A DNA stretch of 64,000 nt from Streptomyces aurantiogriseus. Its GTDB lineage: Bacteria; Actinomycetota; Actinomycetes; Streptomycetales; Streptomycetaceae. Below the pieces are notes generated by a model. That model did not search any database and was not told the origin of the DNA. It was given only the letters and a program-made list of their open reading frames with translations. This document shows, piece after piece, positions 17,403-25,112 of the stretch. Both the position numbers and the translations under genes were made by a program. The DNA lies in NCBI RefSeq assembly GCF_014649375.1, contig NZ_BMSX01000005.1, positions 124,001 through 188,000 on the forward strand, in the 5' to 3' direction. Position 1 is the stretch's first letter; each line of letters opens with the position of its first letter.

Positions 17403-19138
17403 GCGGCGAGCCCTTCCTCGTGAGCGTGGCCCGCCTTGACGAGATGGGCGTAGACGCCCCCGGCTTCGACGAGGGCGGTGTGCTCGCCGACGGCGTCCAC
17501 GCGTCCGCCGTCGAGGACGACGATGCGGTCGGCGTGCCGGACGGCGGCGAGCCGGTGGGCGACCACCAGGACGGTCCGGCCGCCTGCGGCGTCGAGCAAC
17601 TCGCGGACGATGTCCGCCTCGCGGCGTTCGTCGACCGCGCTGGTGGCCTCGTCGAGGACGAGCACCGGAGCGTCGGCCAGCAGGGCGCGCGCGAGGGCGA
17701 GCCGCTGGCGCTGGCCGCCTGACAGGGTGGCGCCCCGTTCGCCGAGGACGGTGGCGTAGCCGTCGGGGAGGGCGGCGATCTCGTTGTGGATGCCGGCGGT
17801 GCGTGCCGCGCGCGTCAGCTCGTCGTCCGTGGCGTCCGGCCGGGCCAGGCGCAGGTTGTCGGCGATGGTGGCGTGGAAGAGGTACGTCTCCTGGGAGACG
17901 ACGGCGATGCCCTGCCGCAGCGAGTCGAGCGCGTACTCGGTCACGTCGTGTTCGTCGAGGGTGATCCGGCCGCCTTGCGGGTCGTGGTGGCGCAGGAGCA
18001 GGGCGAGGAGCGTGGACTTGCCGGCGCCGGACGGGCCGACGATCGCGGTCGTACGTCCTGCCTCGGCGGTGAAGGTGACGCCGCGGAGCGCGGGCGTCTC
18101 GGCGCCGTCATAGGTGAACTCGACGTTCTCGAAGCGCAGTTCGGGCGGGGCCGACCAGTGCGCCGGTGCCGTTCCCGTGTCGGGGACGCCGGGTTCGGCG
18201 GTGCGCAGCACCGTGAGCCCGTCGGCGGCCGACACGCCCAGGTATCCGGCGTGCCATTCGCGGGACAGGTCTCGGACCGGCCGGAAGCACTCGGAGGCCA
18301 GGAGCAGCACCAGGTAGGTGCCGGTCACCGTGGTGGATCCGGTGACGGCCGACCAGCAGGCGAGGAGCGCGGCGGCCGCGGTGCCGCCCTGGATGGCCAG
18401 GTCGGTGAGGCCGGTGTCGACGAGGGACACGCGTAGCTTGGCGACGGTGGCCCGGTGCAGCGCCGCCGACCGCTTCTCCAGCCGCTCCCGGGTACGCCCG
18501 ACGGCGCCTGCGGCCCGCAGGGCGGGCATGCCCTGCAGTGCTTCGAGGTAGTCGGCGCCCAGTTGCTCGTAGGTGTCCCAGTGTTCCTTGCCCCGCTGGG
18601 CCAGGAGCCGGTCCCAGGCGCGTGGCCCGACCAGGGCGAGCAGGAGGGCGGGAACGAGGCCGAGGAGGGCGGCCGGTTCGATGGCCACCAAGGCTGCGAG
18701 CAGCAGGGGCGGCACGGTGAGGGTGATCAGGAGCTGGGGCAGGTAGCGGGAGACGTAGGCGTCGACGCCCTCCACGCCGTCGACGAGGGTGGTGCGGACG
18801 GCCCCGGCGCGGGCGGTGGTCAGGTGCGCGGGGCCCAGCCGTCCGAGGTGGGCGAGGAGTTCGTCCCGCAGAGCGACCCTGACCCTGGCCCCGGCGCGGG
18901 TGGCGGTGCGCCGTTGCCCGTTGCCGAGTCCGGCGCGTGCGGCGACGACGCCGAGCACCGCGCCGAGGACCAGCGGGAGCCGGTCCGTTTCACCGCGGGC
19001 CAGGTCGGCGAGGGCCACTGCCAGCAGTACGGCCTGCGCCAGGTGGGTGAGGGTGACGGCCGCCTGCAGGAAGGTGGCCGCGAGCAGGGGGCGCCGTGCG
19101 TGCCGTGCGGCGCGGCGCAGCTCGGGGTGGACGATCAC
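17399..19138 (-). CDS. ABC half-transporter (membrane + ATPase), first of pair
   Basis: 579 residues from GTG 19138, which has GGAG just upstream and overlaps the dehydrogenase stop (GTGA). A membrane domain precedes an ATPase with Walker A VGPSGAGKSTLLALLL, signature LSGGQRQRLALARALLA and Walker B PVLVLDEATSAVDERR. It pairs with the downstream half-transporter. A much longer upstream frame exists but has the composition of a shadow and overlaps the dehydrogenase. Predicted role: export of the mature peptide across the membrane. Confidence 0.9.
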   Translation of the reverse strand: MIVHPELRRAARHARRPLLAATFLQAAVTLTHLAQAVLLAVALADLARGETDRLPLVLGAVLGVVAARAGLGNGQRRTATRAGARVRVALRDELLAHLGRLGPAHLTTARAGAVRTTLVDGVEGVDAYVSRYLPQLLITLTVPPLLLAALVAIEPAALLGLVPALLLALVGPRAWDRLLAQRGKEHWDTYEQLGADYLEALQGMPALRAAGAVGRTRERLEKRSAALHRATVAKLRVSLVDTGLTDLAIQGGTAAAALLACWSAVTGSTTVTGTYLVLLLASECFRPVRDLSREWHAGYLGVSAADGLTVLRTAEPGVPDTGTAPAHWSAPPELRFENVEFTYDGAETPALRGVTFTAEAGRTTAIVGPSGAGKSTLLALLLRHHDPQGGRITLDEHDVTEYALDSLRQGIAVVSQETYLFHATIADNLRLARPDATDDELTRAARTAGIHNEIAALPDGYATVLGERGATLSGGQRQRLALARALLADAPVLVLDEATSAVDERREADIVRELLDAAGGRTVLVVAHRLAAVRHADRIVVLDGGRVDAVGEHTALVEAGGVYAHLVKAGHAHEEGLAA

Positions 19139-20286
19139 GAGGTCTTCTCCTCGTCGGGGTGGGTGGTGCCGAGGGCCAGGCCGTGGACGATCCAGTCCCG
19201 GCCCGGTGGGGCGCCGAGGGCAGCGCCCAGGTCGGCCTGCTGCCAGGAGCCGACAGGGCGGGCGGCCAGCCCGTGCCGTACGGCGGTCAGGTGGGCGAGG
19301 TGGACGGCGAAGCCGGCCCGTAGGTGCGTTCGGCGGATCAGCGCGGCGTCGGCGTCTGCCGGGCAGCCGTACGCGATCAGGACGGCGCCCGCGTCCGCGA
19401 TCCACGCCTGACCCGCGGCCCATACGGCGAGCGTCGGTCGGGCCTCCCCCGCTGCGAGCCGCCGCAGTGTGCCGTCGGGGGCCGACTCGACCAGTTCGGG
19501 CTGCGGCTCGCCGACGGCCGCGCACCAGGCGAGCTCGCCGACGGCCGCGCACCAGGCGAGCTCACCGGCGCTCGCCTGGACGGCGGTGGCGAGCACCGCA
19601 CGCAGAGCGTCCCGCGATGGGGTGCCTGTGAGCGGTGGCGCGGCGCTGCGGCGGGCCAGCAGCTCGCCGGGGGCGGGCACGTCCATGGGCGGGCTCGCCC
19701 CCTCAGGCTGAGAAACCCGGCCTGCCCTCTGAGGCAGGGTGAGGTGCAGTGCGGCTGGAGGGCCTTCGCTCAGCCCGTCCAAGCGGAGTACAGGCTCTGC
19801 CATGTCCAGCGCACGGGCCGCGAGCCACAGCGCCGCGGCAACGTGCCCGGTGTCCAGCAGCATCAGCGGCCAGGCGCGGTGGCCGTAGTGGGAGACCGTG
19901 CGCCGTGGGGTGACGGACAGTTCGACGGTCGCCCCGGGCAGCGTGCCGTCGGCTTCGGGACCGAGGCGGTGCACGCGGTGGCGCAGCGGGTCGTAGCCGT
20001 AGCGCCCGGGCGGCAGCGGGCAGCCGGTGCCCACGACGAGCTCGGCGTCCACTGGGTGCAGCCCGCCGGCGGAGGGGGCGGGCCGCAGCCGCCCGGAGCC
20101 GTCCGAGGCCGCCAGGGAGAGGCGGAGCAGCCGGTCCAGGTCCAGCTGCCCCGGGGCACCCTGCGGCAGGGCGTGCGGCGGCCCCGGCCAGGCGCGGACG
20201 GCGGGACCGGCGGACGTGTCCGGGCCGGGCCGCTCGGGCGAACGGGCGCGGGCGAGGGCGGTGACGAGGTCCACGCGCTCATGCAT
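19135..20286 (-). CDS. SagB-type FMN dehydrogenase (azoline oxidase / McbC-like)
   Basis: 383 residues, nitroreductase fold. LDLDRLLRLSLAA..., RPAPSAGGLHPVDAELVVG and WPLMLLDTGHVAAALWLAARAL match the SagB/ThcOx family, which uses FMN to oxidise thiazolines and oxazolines to azoles in TOMM RiPPs. It sits 23 bases after the YcaO gene. The start ATG 20286 has only a weak ribosome-binding site; GTG 20295 is possible. It contains a 27-bp in-frame tandem duplication (19506-19559) giving GELAWCAAV twice. A degraded second nitroreductase half follows, as in two-domain SagB proteins. Confidence 0.82.
   Translation of the reverse strand: MHERVDLVTALARARSPERPGPDTSAGPAVRAWPGPPHALPQGAPGQLDLDRLLRLSLAASDGSGRLRPAPSAGGLHPVDAELVVGTGCPLPPGRYGYDPLRHRVHRLGPEADGTLPGATVELSVTPRRTVSHYGHRAWPLMLLDTGHVAAALWLAARALDMAEPVLRLDGLSEGPPAALHLTLPQRAGRVSQPEGASPPMDVPAPGELLARRSAAPPLTGTPSRDALRAVLATAVQASAGELAWCAAVGELAWCAAVGEPQPELVESAPDGTLRRLAAGEARPTLAVWAAGQAWIADAGAVLIAYGCPADADAALIRRTHLRAGFAVHLAHLTAVRHGLAARPVGSWQQADLGAALGAPPGRDWIVHGLALGTTHPDEEKTS
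19506..19559. repeat. 27-bp perfect tandem duplication
   Basis: Two identical adjacent 27-base units inside the dehydrogenase gene add nine residues in frame without disrupting it, and part of a third copy (GAGCTC...) follows. Confidence 0.85.
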
Positions 20287-20309
20287 GAGGTCCACAGGGA
20301 GGAGGTCCC

Positions 20310-21689
20310 TCACATGTGCGGCGGAGGAGCCAGCGTGAAGTCCTCCGGCGCGCTCGGCGCGGTCGTCCGCCAGCCGCGGGCAACGGCGGCGTCGGCCAGG
20401 CGCGGGCAGCCGAAGTAGCCGAAGGCAGCGGGGGCGTTGGGCAGGAGCCCGGAGACGAGGACCCGGGCGACGCGCAGGGACGTCTCGGCCACGTCCTCGG
20501 TGGTGAGGTCGAACGTCATGATGCGGTGGCCGCCCTCGTGAAGGGCACGTTCCAGCCGGTCCCGGCTGCCCGGCTCGACCGCGTCGATGGAGACGGTCCC
20601 GTGCGCGGGGTCGGTGAACCGCCGGGCCTCGGGCGCCATCCGTTCGTCCAGCCACACCTGGACGTGCGCACCCAGGTCCCGTACGTGCTGGAACTGTTCG
20701 CCGCACACGTCGAGATAGCGGCCGTCCTCGCGGTGGTCCAGGTACAGCCCGCGGGCGAGCAGCCCGGCCTCGACGGCCTGGAACACCCAGCCGTCGGGGT
20801 CGGTGAGACCCCGGGTGAACACCCAGGTGTGGACAGCTTCGAGGACAGCCTTGCGTGCAGCCTCGGCCGGGTCGTACTTGCAGGCGAACCCGGCGGCATA
20901 CAGGCCGAGCCGGGGGTCGTGGACGAGCGCGGCCATACAGGGAGCGAACTCCGAGGGCATCTCGACGAGATGGACGTCGAGGGCGGATCCGGCAAGGTCG
21001 TCGGTGAGGCCGGGCACGCTGGCCGGGTCGATGCCGCGGGTAGGGCCGTCGAGGTGCCACCACAGTTCGAGCGCATCGCGTTCGACGATCTCCAGCAGGC
21101 CGCGCTCGGCCGCGTCGTCGAAGCCCTGCCCGGTGGCGATGCCCGCGTAGTTGAGGTGGTGGGTGCGCGGCAGCGAACGCAACTCGCCCTGGCGCCAGTT
21201 GAGGTGGGTGAGTGCGACGGGTGCCCAGACCTCGGCGGTCCGGCCCTCGGGCAGCCGTTCAATGCCACGCGTCCACAGGGACGGCGTGTCGGCGGTGTGG
21301 GGGCAGTAGGGGAACTTCTCCCGGGCGTACTGCCAGTCTGCGTAGGCCGGCAGTTCGCCCGGCCCGTACAGCCGCAGCCCCTTCTCGGCCAGTTCGGCGG
21401 CCGTGGCGCGCAGGGGGGCGTCGGGATGGCCGGGCGGCGGCACCCGGTTGCCGCAGTATCTCTCTATCCCTTCCGCTATCGCGGCTGTTCGAGCACTCTC
21501 GGGGTCGCCGAAGGTGGTGCCCAGCGACACCCGGTCGGCGGGCCACAGGCCGAGGAGGCGGGCGTCGGCGATCTCGGCGGTGAGCGCGGTGTAGCGGGGC
21601 GGTGCGCCCACGGGGTGATCGACGGGCTTGACGTCGCGGACGATGCCGCAGACGGGGTCGACGAGAGCTTCCAGCGGCAGCGCCGTCAT
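20310..21689 (-). CDS. YcaO-domain RiPP cyclodehydratase
   Basis: 459 residues. YcaO ATP-binding features are seen: TAAIAEGIERYCGN, GLLEIVERDALELWW and ARKAVLEAVHTWVF. The protein ends in LAPPPHM, close to the proline-rich C-terminus needed by azoline-forming YcaOs. YcaO enzymes use ATP to activate peptide amides, cyclising Ser/Thr/Cys to azolines or making thioamides/amidines. ATG 21689 overlaps the hydrolase stop (ATGA). With an E1/F-like partner and a SagB dehydrogenase in the same operon, azole formation on the 37-residue precursor is the best prediction. Confidence 0.9.
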   Translation of the reverse strand: MTALPLEALVDPVCGIVRDVKPVDHPVGAPPRYTALTAEIADARLLGLWPADRVSLGTTFGDPESARTAAIAEGIERYCGNRVPPPGHPDAPLRATAAELAEKGLRLYGPGELPAYADWQYAREKFPYCPHTADTPSLWTRGIERLPEGRTAEVWAPVALTHLNWRQGELRSLPRTHHLNYAGIATGQGFDDAAERGLLEIVERDALELWWHLDGPTRGIDPASVPGLTDDLAGSALDVHLVEMPSEFAPCMAALVHDPRLGLYAAGFACKYDPAEAARKAVLEAVHTWVFTRGLTDPDGWVFQAVEAGLLARGLYLDHREDGRYLDVCGEQFQHVRDLGAHVQVWLDERMAPEARRFTDPAHGTVSIDAVEPGSRDRLERALHEGGHRIMTFDLTTEDVAETSLRVARVLVSGLLPNAPAAFGYFGCPRLADAAVARGWRTTAPSAPEDFTLAPPPHM

Positions 21690-23167
21690 CGCGGGATCTC
21701 CTCTGCGGGATGGGCGGGAGTGGGACGGGACAGGAGCACGGGCAGCCGGAGGGCCACGCTCCCGGCGTCGACCTCGCGCCGGGAGGGGAGCAGCCGGGTG
21801 GCCGTGATCGGGTCGTCGCCGGTGTGGGGGTTGCGGGCGTGGGCCGGGAAGTGGTGCCCGGCGATCTCCAGGCGCAGCCGGGTGCCCGCGGGCAGCCGCC
21901 GCGCGAGCCGGCCGAGCCCTACGGTGAACTCGGCTTGACTTCCTGGTGGTTCCTCGCGCCGGACGACCCCGACGGCGAGCCGCTGAGCCGGCCCCTCGGG
22001 GGTGAGTGCGACGAGGCGGACGGCCCAGTCGGCGGACGGTGTGTGGGCGGTGGCCCGCAGCCGCACCTCCGCGGGGCCGACCACGTCCAGCGGACGCGGC
22101 AGCGGCGGAGTGACCAGCAGACAGCGGTCGGGCGGACTGTTCTTGGGAACGGCCAGGTCCTCGGACGACACGGGGCGTTCGGGATCGGCCGTGAAGAAGG
22201 AGCCGTACAGCAGACGTACGTTCTGCGTGCGCGGCTCTCCCTCTGCGTCGGCGGGCATCCACAGGGTGCTGCCGCCCAGGCCCACCACGCCACGCTGCCC
22301 GGGAGCGAGGTCCCCAGCGAGAGCGCGGCGGGCCCATCGCACGTAAAGCTCACCGAGACTCACCCGGTGCGCCGGATCAGCGTCGGGTCCGGGCTCGGCG
22401 ACGAGGCCGTGCCCCCAGGGTCCCAGCAGCAGCCGCGCCGACGGACCGCCCCAGCGGCGCCACAGCGTCACAGTGTCCCCGGTGAAGTGGTCGTGGTGGC
22501 CGCCCACCACGAGCAGGGGCATCCCGGCGTACTCCGCTCCCGAGAGAAGCCGGCCGCGTTCGCGGTGCCGCCACAGACCCGGCCAAGAGGGCAGGCTCCG
22601 GCCGAGCCGCTCGGGGAGGCCGGTCAGCGGGAGATGGGTGAGCAGGCCAGGGTCCGCGGCGAGGCCCTTGTCCAGGGCGTTCTCGTCGGAGTCCGGCCGG
22701 TCGCCGTGGGCCGCCCACCATCCGGCGCGGGCCAGCAGCCGTTCCACGCCGGAGGGTTCGCGGGCCGTCTCGGCAGTGCCCAGCGCGGGCACGGCGGCAA
22801 TGACGGCGTCGGGCCGGGCGTCCGTGGGCGCGTCGAGCGCGAGCGCGAGGGCGCAGTGAGCGGCATAAGAGGCGCCGACGGCGACCAACCGCCCGTCGCT
22901 CCATGGCTGTCGGCGGATCCAGCGGGCGGTCGCCGCTCCGTCGGCGGTCTCGTTCTCGTACGGGTGCCACTCCCCCGGCGACGCGTGCCGCCCCCGTACG
23001 TCCTGGACCAGTGCGGCGAACCCGCGGCGGGCCCAGCCGCGCAGCTCGGCGCGGTGCCGCCTGCGGTCGTAGGGCGTGCGGATGAGGACAGCCGGGAAGG
23101 GGCCGCCGCCGTCCGGGAGGTGGATGTCGGTGGCGAGCCCTTCGACGGCCACCGTGAACGGCGTCAT
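21686..23167 (-). CDS. CocE/NonD-family (S15-type) alpha/beta hydrolase
   Basis: 493 residues. The nucleophile elbow is VAVGASYAAH, with further triad candidates in GGHHDHFTGD and LGPWGHG; the C-terminal half is the jelly-roll domain typical of X-Pro dipeptidyl peptidase/CocE proteins. No signal peptide is seen. Coupled by ATGA overlap to the genes on both sides. It may remove the leader or release a terminal residue from the modified precursor, because no other protease is in the operon. An ester or acyl hydrolase activity is the alternative. Confidence 0.85.
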   Translation of the reverse strand: MTPFTVAVEGLATDIHLPDGGGPFPAVLIRTPYDRRRHRAELRGWARRGFAALVQDVRGRHASPGEWHPYENETADGAATARWIRRQPWSDGRLVAVGASYAAHCALALALDAPTDARPDAVIAAVPALGTAETAREPSGVERLLARAGWWAAHGDRPDSDENALDKGLAADPGLLTHLPLTGLPERLGRSLPSWPGLWRHRERGRLLSGAEYAGMPLLVVGGHHDHFTGDTVTLWRRWGGPSARLLLGPWGHGLVAEPGPDADPAHRVSLGELYVRWARRALAGDLAPGQRGVVGLGGSTLWMPADAEGEPRTQNVRLLYGSFFTADPERPVSSEDLAVPKNSPPDRCLLVTPPLPRPLDVVGPAEVRLRATAHTPSADWAVRLVALTPEGPAQRLAVGVVRREEPPGSQAEFTVGLGRLARRLPAGTRLRLEIAGHHFPAHARNPHTGDDPITATRLLPSRREVDAGSVALRLPVLLSRPTPAHPAEEIPR

Positions 23168-24006
23168 CCGGCCTTCTTCGGCATATGGGCGACGTCGGGC
23201 ACGGGCAGCACGGGGTGCTCGGTGACGGTCAGCGTGCGCAGGTCGACGCGCCGCAGCCGGCGCCGGGTGGGGAGGCCGCCCGTGTCGGGCGCGCCGGTGA
23301 TCCACCGGCTGAGGTCGTCGGCGAGCAGGGCGGCCAGCAGACCCGCAGCGGGCGCGGTGAGGTGAACGGGCGCACCGGACGTACGAGGCCCGCTCCAGTA
23401 GGCGGCCAGCTCACGGTGCGCGGGTGTGGCGGCGAGCCGGCGGGCCCGGACATGGGCCGAGGTGACGTCCCCGGGAGCGGCGGCGAGGGGCTCGACGTAT
23501 GCCTGCCAACCCTCGCGGTGGCAGCGCAGCCAGGCGATACCGCGCTCGGGCAGCCGGTCGGCGGCGTCCCACAGCCCTTCGGACACGGGCCCGTCGAGGC
23601 ACCACACGACGGCGGCAGGATCTCCGGCAGACAGGTCGTCAGGTGACGGTGAAGTGCTGCTGCGCACGGCCGTTCGCGGCGCGGCACCCAGGGCGCGCAG
23701 GAGCGCGGCCAGTGGTTCGGTCAGGACCGGGTCGCCCAGCAGCCGGATGTCACGGCGATCGGCGGGCCATCGCGGGCGCCGCGGTCCGTCCGCCAGGTAC
23801 CCGGCGTCCTCGAAGGCCCGGACGATGCGGTCGAGTTCGCCGTGCGGCTCACCTGCGGCCGTACCGGAGAGGCGGGACAGCAGGGCGTCCTCGTCCGCGT
23901 CGCCCGTCCTGACAGTGAGGAACTCCCCCTCGTCCGTACGGACGGCGAGACCCCGCCCAGGCACGGCGACAACCTCGACACCGGGTACGAGCCGACTGCG
24001 GGACAC
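23164..24006 (-). CDS. E1/F-like leader-binding cyclodehydratase partner
   Basis: 280 residues. The N-terminal 80 (RLVPGVEVVAVPGRGLAVR...LDRIVRAFEDAGYL) look like the winged-helix RRE-type leader-binding domain of TOMM E1-like partners. A degenerate Rossmann part follows (DIRLLGDPVLTEPLAALLRALG) and a segment ending EPLAAAPGDVTSAHVRARRL. The CxxC zinc pairs of classical E1-like proteins are missing. GTG 24006 has a perfect AGGAGG 7 bases upstream. It follows the precursor gene after a hairpin. It should present the precursor to YcaO. Assignment rests on pattern and position. Confidence 0.7.
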   Translation of the reverse strand: MSRSRLVPGVEVVAVPGRGLAVRTDEGEFLTVRTGDADEDALLSRLSGTAAGEPHGELDRIVRAFEDAGYLADGPRRPRWPADRRDIRLLGDPVLTEPLAALLRALGAAPRTAVRSSTSPSPDDLSAGDPAAVVWCLDGPVSEGLWDAADRLPERGIAWLRCHREGWQAYVEPLAAAPGDVTSAHVRARRLAATPAHRELAAYWSGPRTSGAPVHLTAPAAGLLAALLADDLSRWITGAPDTGGLPTRRRLRRVDLRTLTVTEHPVLPVPDVAHMPKKAG

Positions 24007-24041
24007 GTCAGTCCTCCTATGGGGAAGGGGCCTTGGAAGGG

Positions 24042-24077
24042 CGTGGGCCCGCCCGCGAGGTGACGGACGGGCCCACG
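24042..24077 (-). terminator. Attenuator hairpin between precursor and modification genes
   Basis: A 13-bp stem with one mismatch (24042-24054 with 24065-24077, 10-base loop) sits between the precursor stop and the next start. Partial termination here would give the excess precursor mRNA usual in RiPP operons. Confidence 0.6.
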
Positions 24078-24099
24078 GTCGAGGGTGCGGGACCCTCGC

Positions 24100-24213
24100 T
24101 TACTCCTCGGTGTCCTCGAAGGGGTTCTCGACGAGGGCGTTGGAGTGCGTGGCCGAGGCGTGAGCCAGCTGACCCGGGTCGGCGATCGGCGCGAAGACCT
24201 TCTCGGTGTCCAT
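24100..24213 (-). CDS. RiPP precursor peptide, 37 residues
   Basis: Starts at ATG 24213 with GAAGGAG seven bases upstream and ends at TAA 24100-24102. The first part (MDTEKVFAPIADPGQLA) is a plausible leader. The second part AHASATHSNALVENPFEDTEE places Ser20, Thr22 and Ser24 at alternate positions next to His18 and His23. It contains no cysteine. Azoline formation at the Ser/Thr residues would create an oxazole/His cluster able to bind metal. It is the first gene of the YcaO operon and directly downstream of a Zur-type box. It does not match any RiPP class I can name; cleavage site and modifications are unknown. Confidence 0.8.
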   Translation of the reverse strand: MDTEKVFAPIADPGQLAHASATHSNALVENPFEDTEE

Positions 24214-24270
24214 GAACTCTCCTTCTTCATCGGGGAGATATGGCGTTCTGGTGAGCGCCACACCAGGACT

Positions 24271-25092
24271 CTAATGAATATGATTTTCATATTCTAGAGC
24301 GGGGAGAGGGTGATCTGGGTAACACACGGGCCAGCCCCCTTCGGGGTCCCGGCCGACCCGGCCGGCCACCCGGAGGACCTCTGCGAGCAGCCCCGGCGTG
24401 ACGACCTCCTTCGGCGTGCCGTCGGCCACCACCCGGCCGTCGCGCAGCGCGACGATCCGCTCGGCGAACCGGGCGGCGTGGGCCAGGTCGTGCAGCACCA
24501 TCACGACGGTGAGGCCGCGTTCCTCACGCAGCCGGACCACCGTCTGCAGCACGTCGAGCTGGTGGTGCAGGTCCAGGTAGGTGGTCGGCTCGTCCAGCAG
24601 CAGGACCCGGGTGTCCTGGGCGAGCGCCATCGCGAGCCGCACCCGCTGCCGCTCGCCCCCGGACAGCGCGTCGACATCACGCTCGGCCCACTGCTCCACA
24701 CCGACGTCGCGCAGTGCGCGGCGTACGACGGGGTCATCGCCCTCGCGCAGCATGCCGAGCGGGCCGCGCGCCGCGTACCGCCCCTGCCGGACGAGCTGCC
24801 GTACGGTCATGCCGGGGACGGCCGGGGCCGACTGGTGCAGCAGCGCGACCCGTCGGGCGGTGGCGCGCCGGGACAGCCGGGCGAGGTCGTCCCCGGCGAG
24901 CAGGACGCGTCCCTCGTCCGGTTGCAGCAGCCCGGCGGCGAGCCGCAACAGGGTCGATTTCCCACAGCCGTTGAGGCCGATGAGGGCGGTCAGCTCACCC
25001 GGCTCGACGGTCATGTCGACGCCCCGCAACACGGGTTGGCCGGGGTAGCCGAAGTGGACCCCCTCGGCGCGGATCCCCACGGACTCGGTCAT
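24271..25092 (-). CDS. FepC/FecE-like siderophore ABC importer ATPase
   Basis: 273 residues: Walker A IGLNGCGKSTLLRLA, signature LSGGERQRVRLAMALAQ, Walker B RVLLLDEPTTYLDLHHQ and a switch histidine in VMVLHD. These are hallmarks of the FepC/FhuC subfamily that energises uptake of metal-siderophore complexes. It begins 20 bases after the second permease gene. Its last codons (YENHIH) are encoded by the Zur-type operator of the RiPP operon, so operator and coding sequence overlap. Confidence 0.93.
   Translation of the reverse strand: MTESVGIRAEGVHFGYPGQPVLRGVDMTVEPGELTALIGLNGCGKSTLLRLAAGLLQPDEGRVLLAGDDLARLSRRATARRVALLHQSAPAVPGMTVRQLVRQGRYAARGPLGMLREGDDPVVRRALRDVGVEQWAERDVDALSGGERQRVRLAMALAQDTRVLLLDEPTTYLDLHHQLDVLQTVVRLREERGLTVVMVLHDLAHAARFAERIVALRDGRVVADGTPKEVVTPGLLAEVLRVAGRVGRDPEGGWPVCYPDHPLPALEYENHIH
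24275..24289. promoter_or_regulatory. Zur-type operator of the RiPP operon
   Basis: TGAATATGATTTTCA: 7-1-7 repeat, 6 of 7 arm positions paired and very close to the Streptomyces Zur consensus as I remember it (TGAAAATGATTTTCA). It lies 62 bases before the precursor ATG, inside the last codons of the upstream ATPase gene. Confidence 0.65.
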
Positions 25093-25112
25093 GCTCTGTC
25101 CTTAAGTCGGCA

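Noticed and set aside
17399..19552. 717-residue version of the ABC exporter
   Set aside because: The extra N-terminus is Arg/Pro-rich and overlaps the dehydrogenase; GTG 19138 has a good site and coupling overlap.
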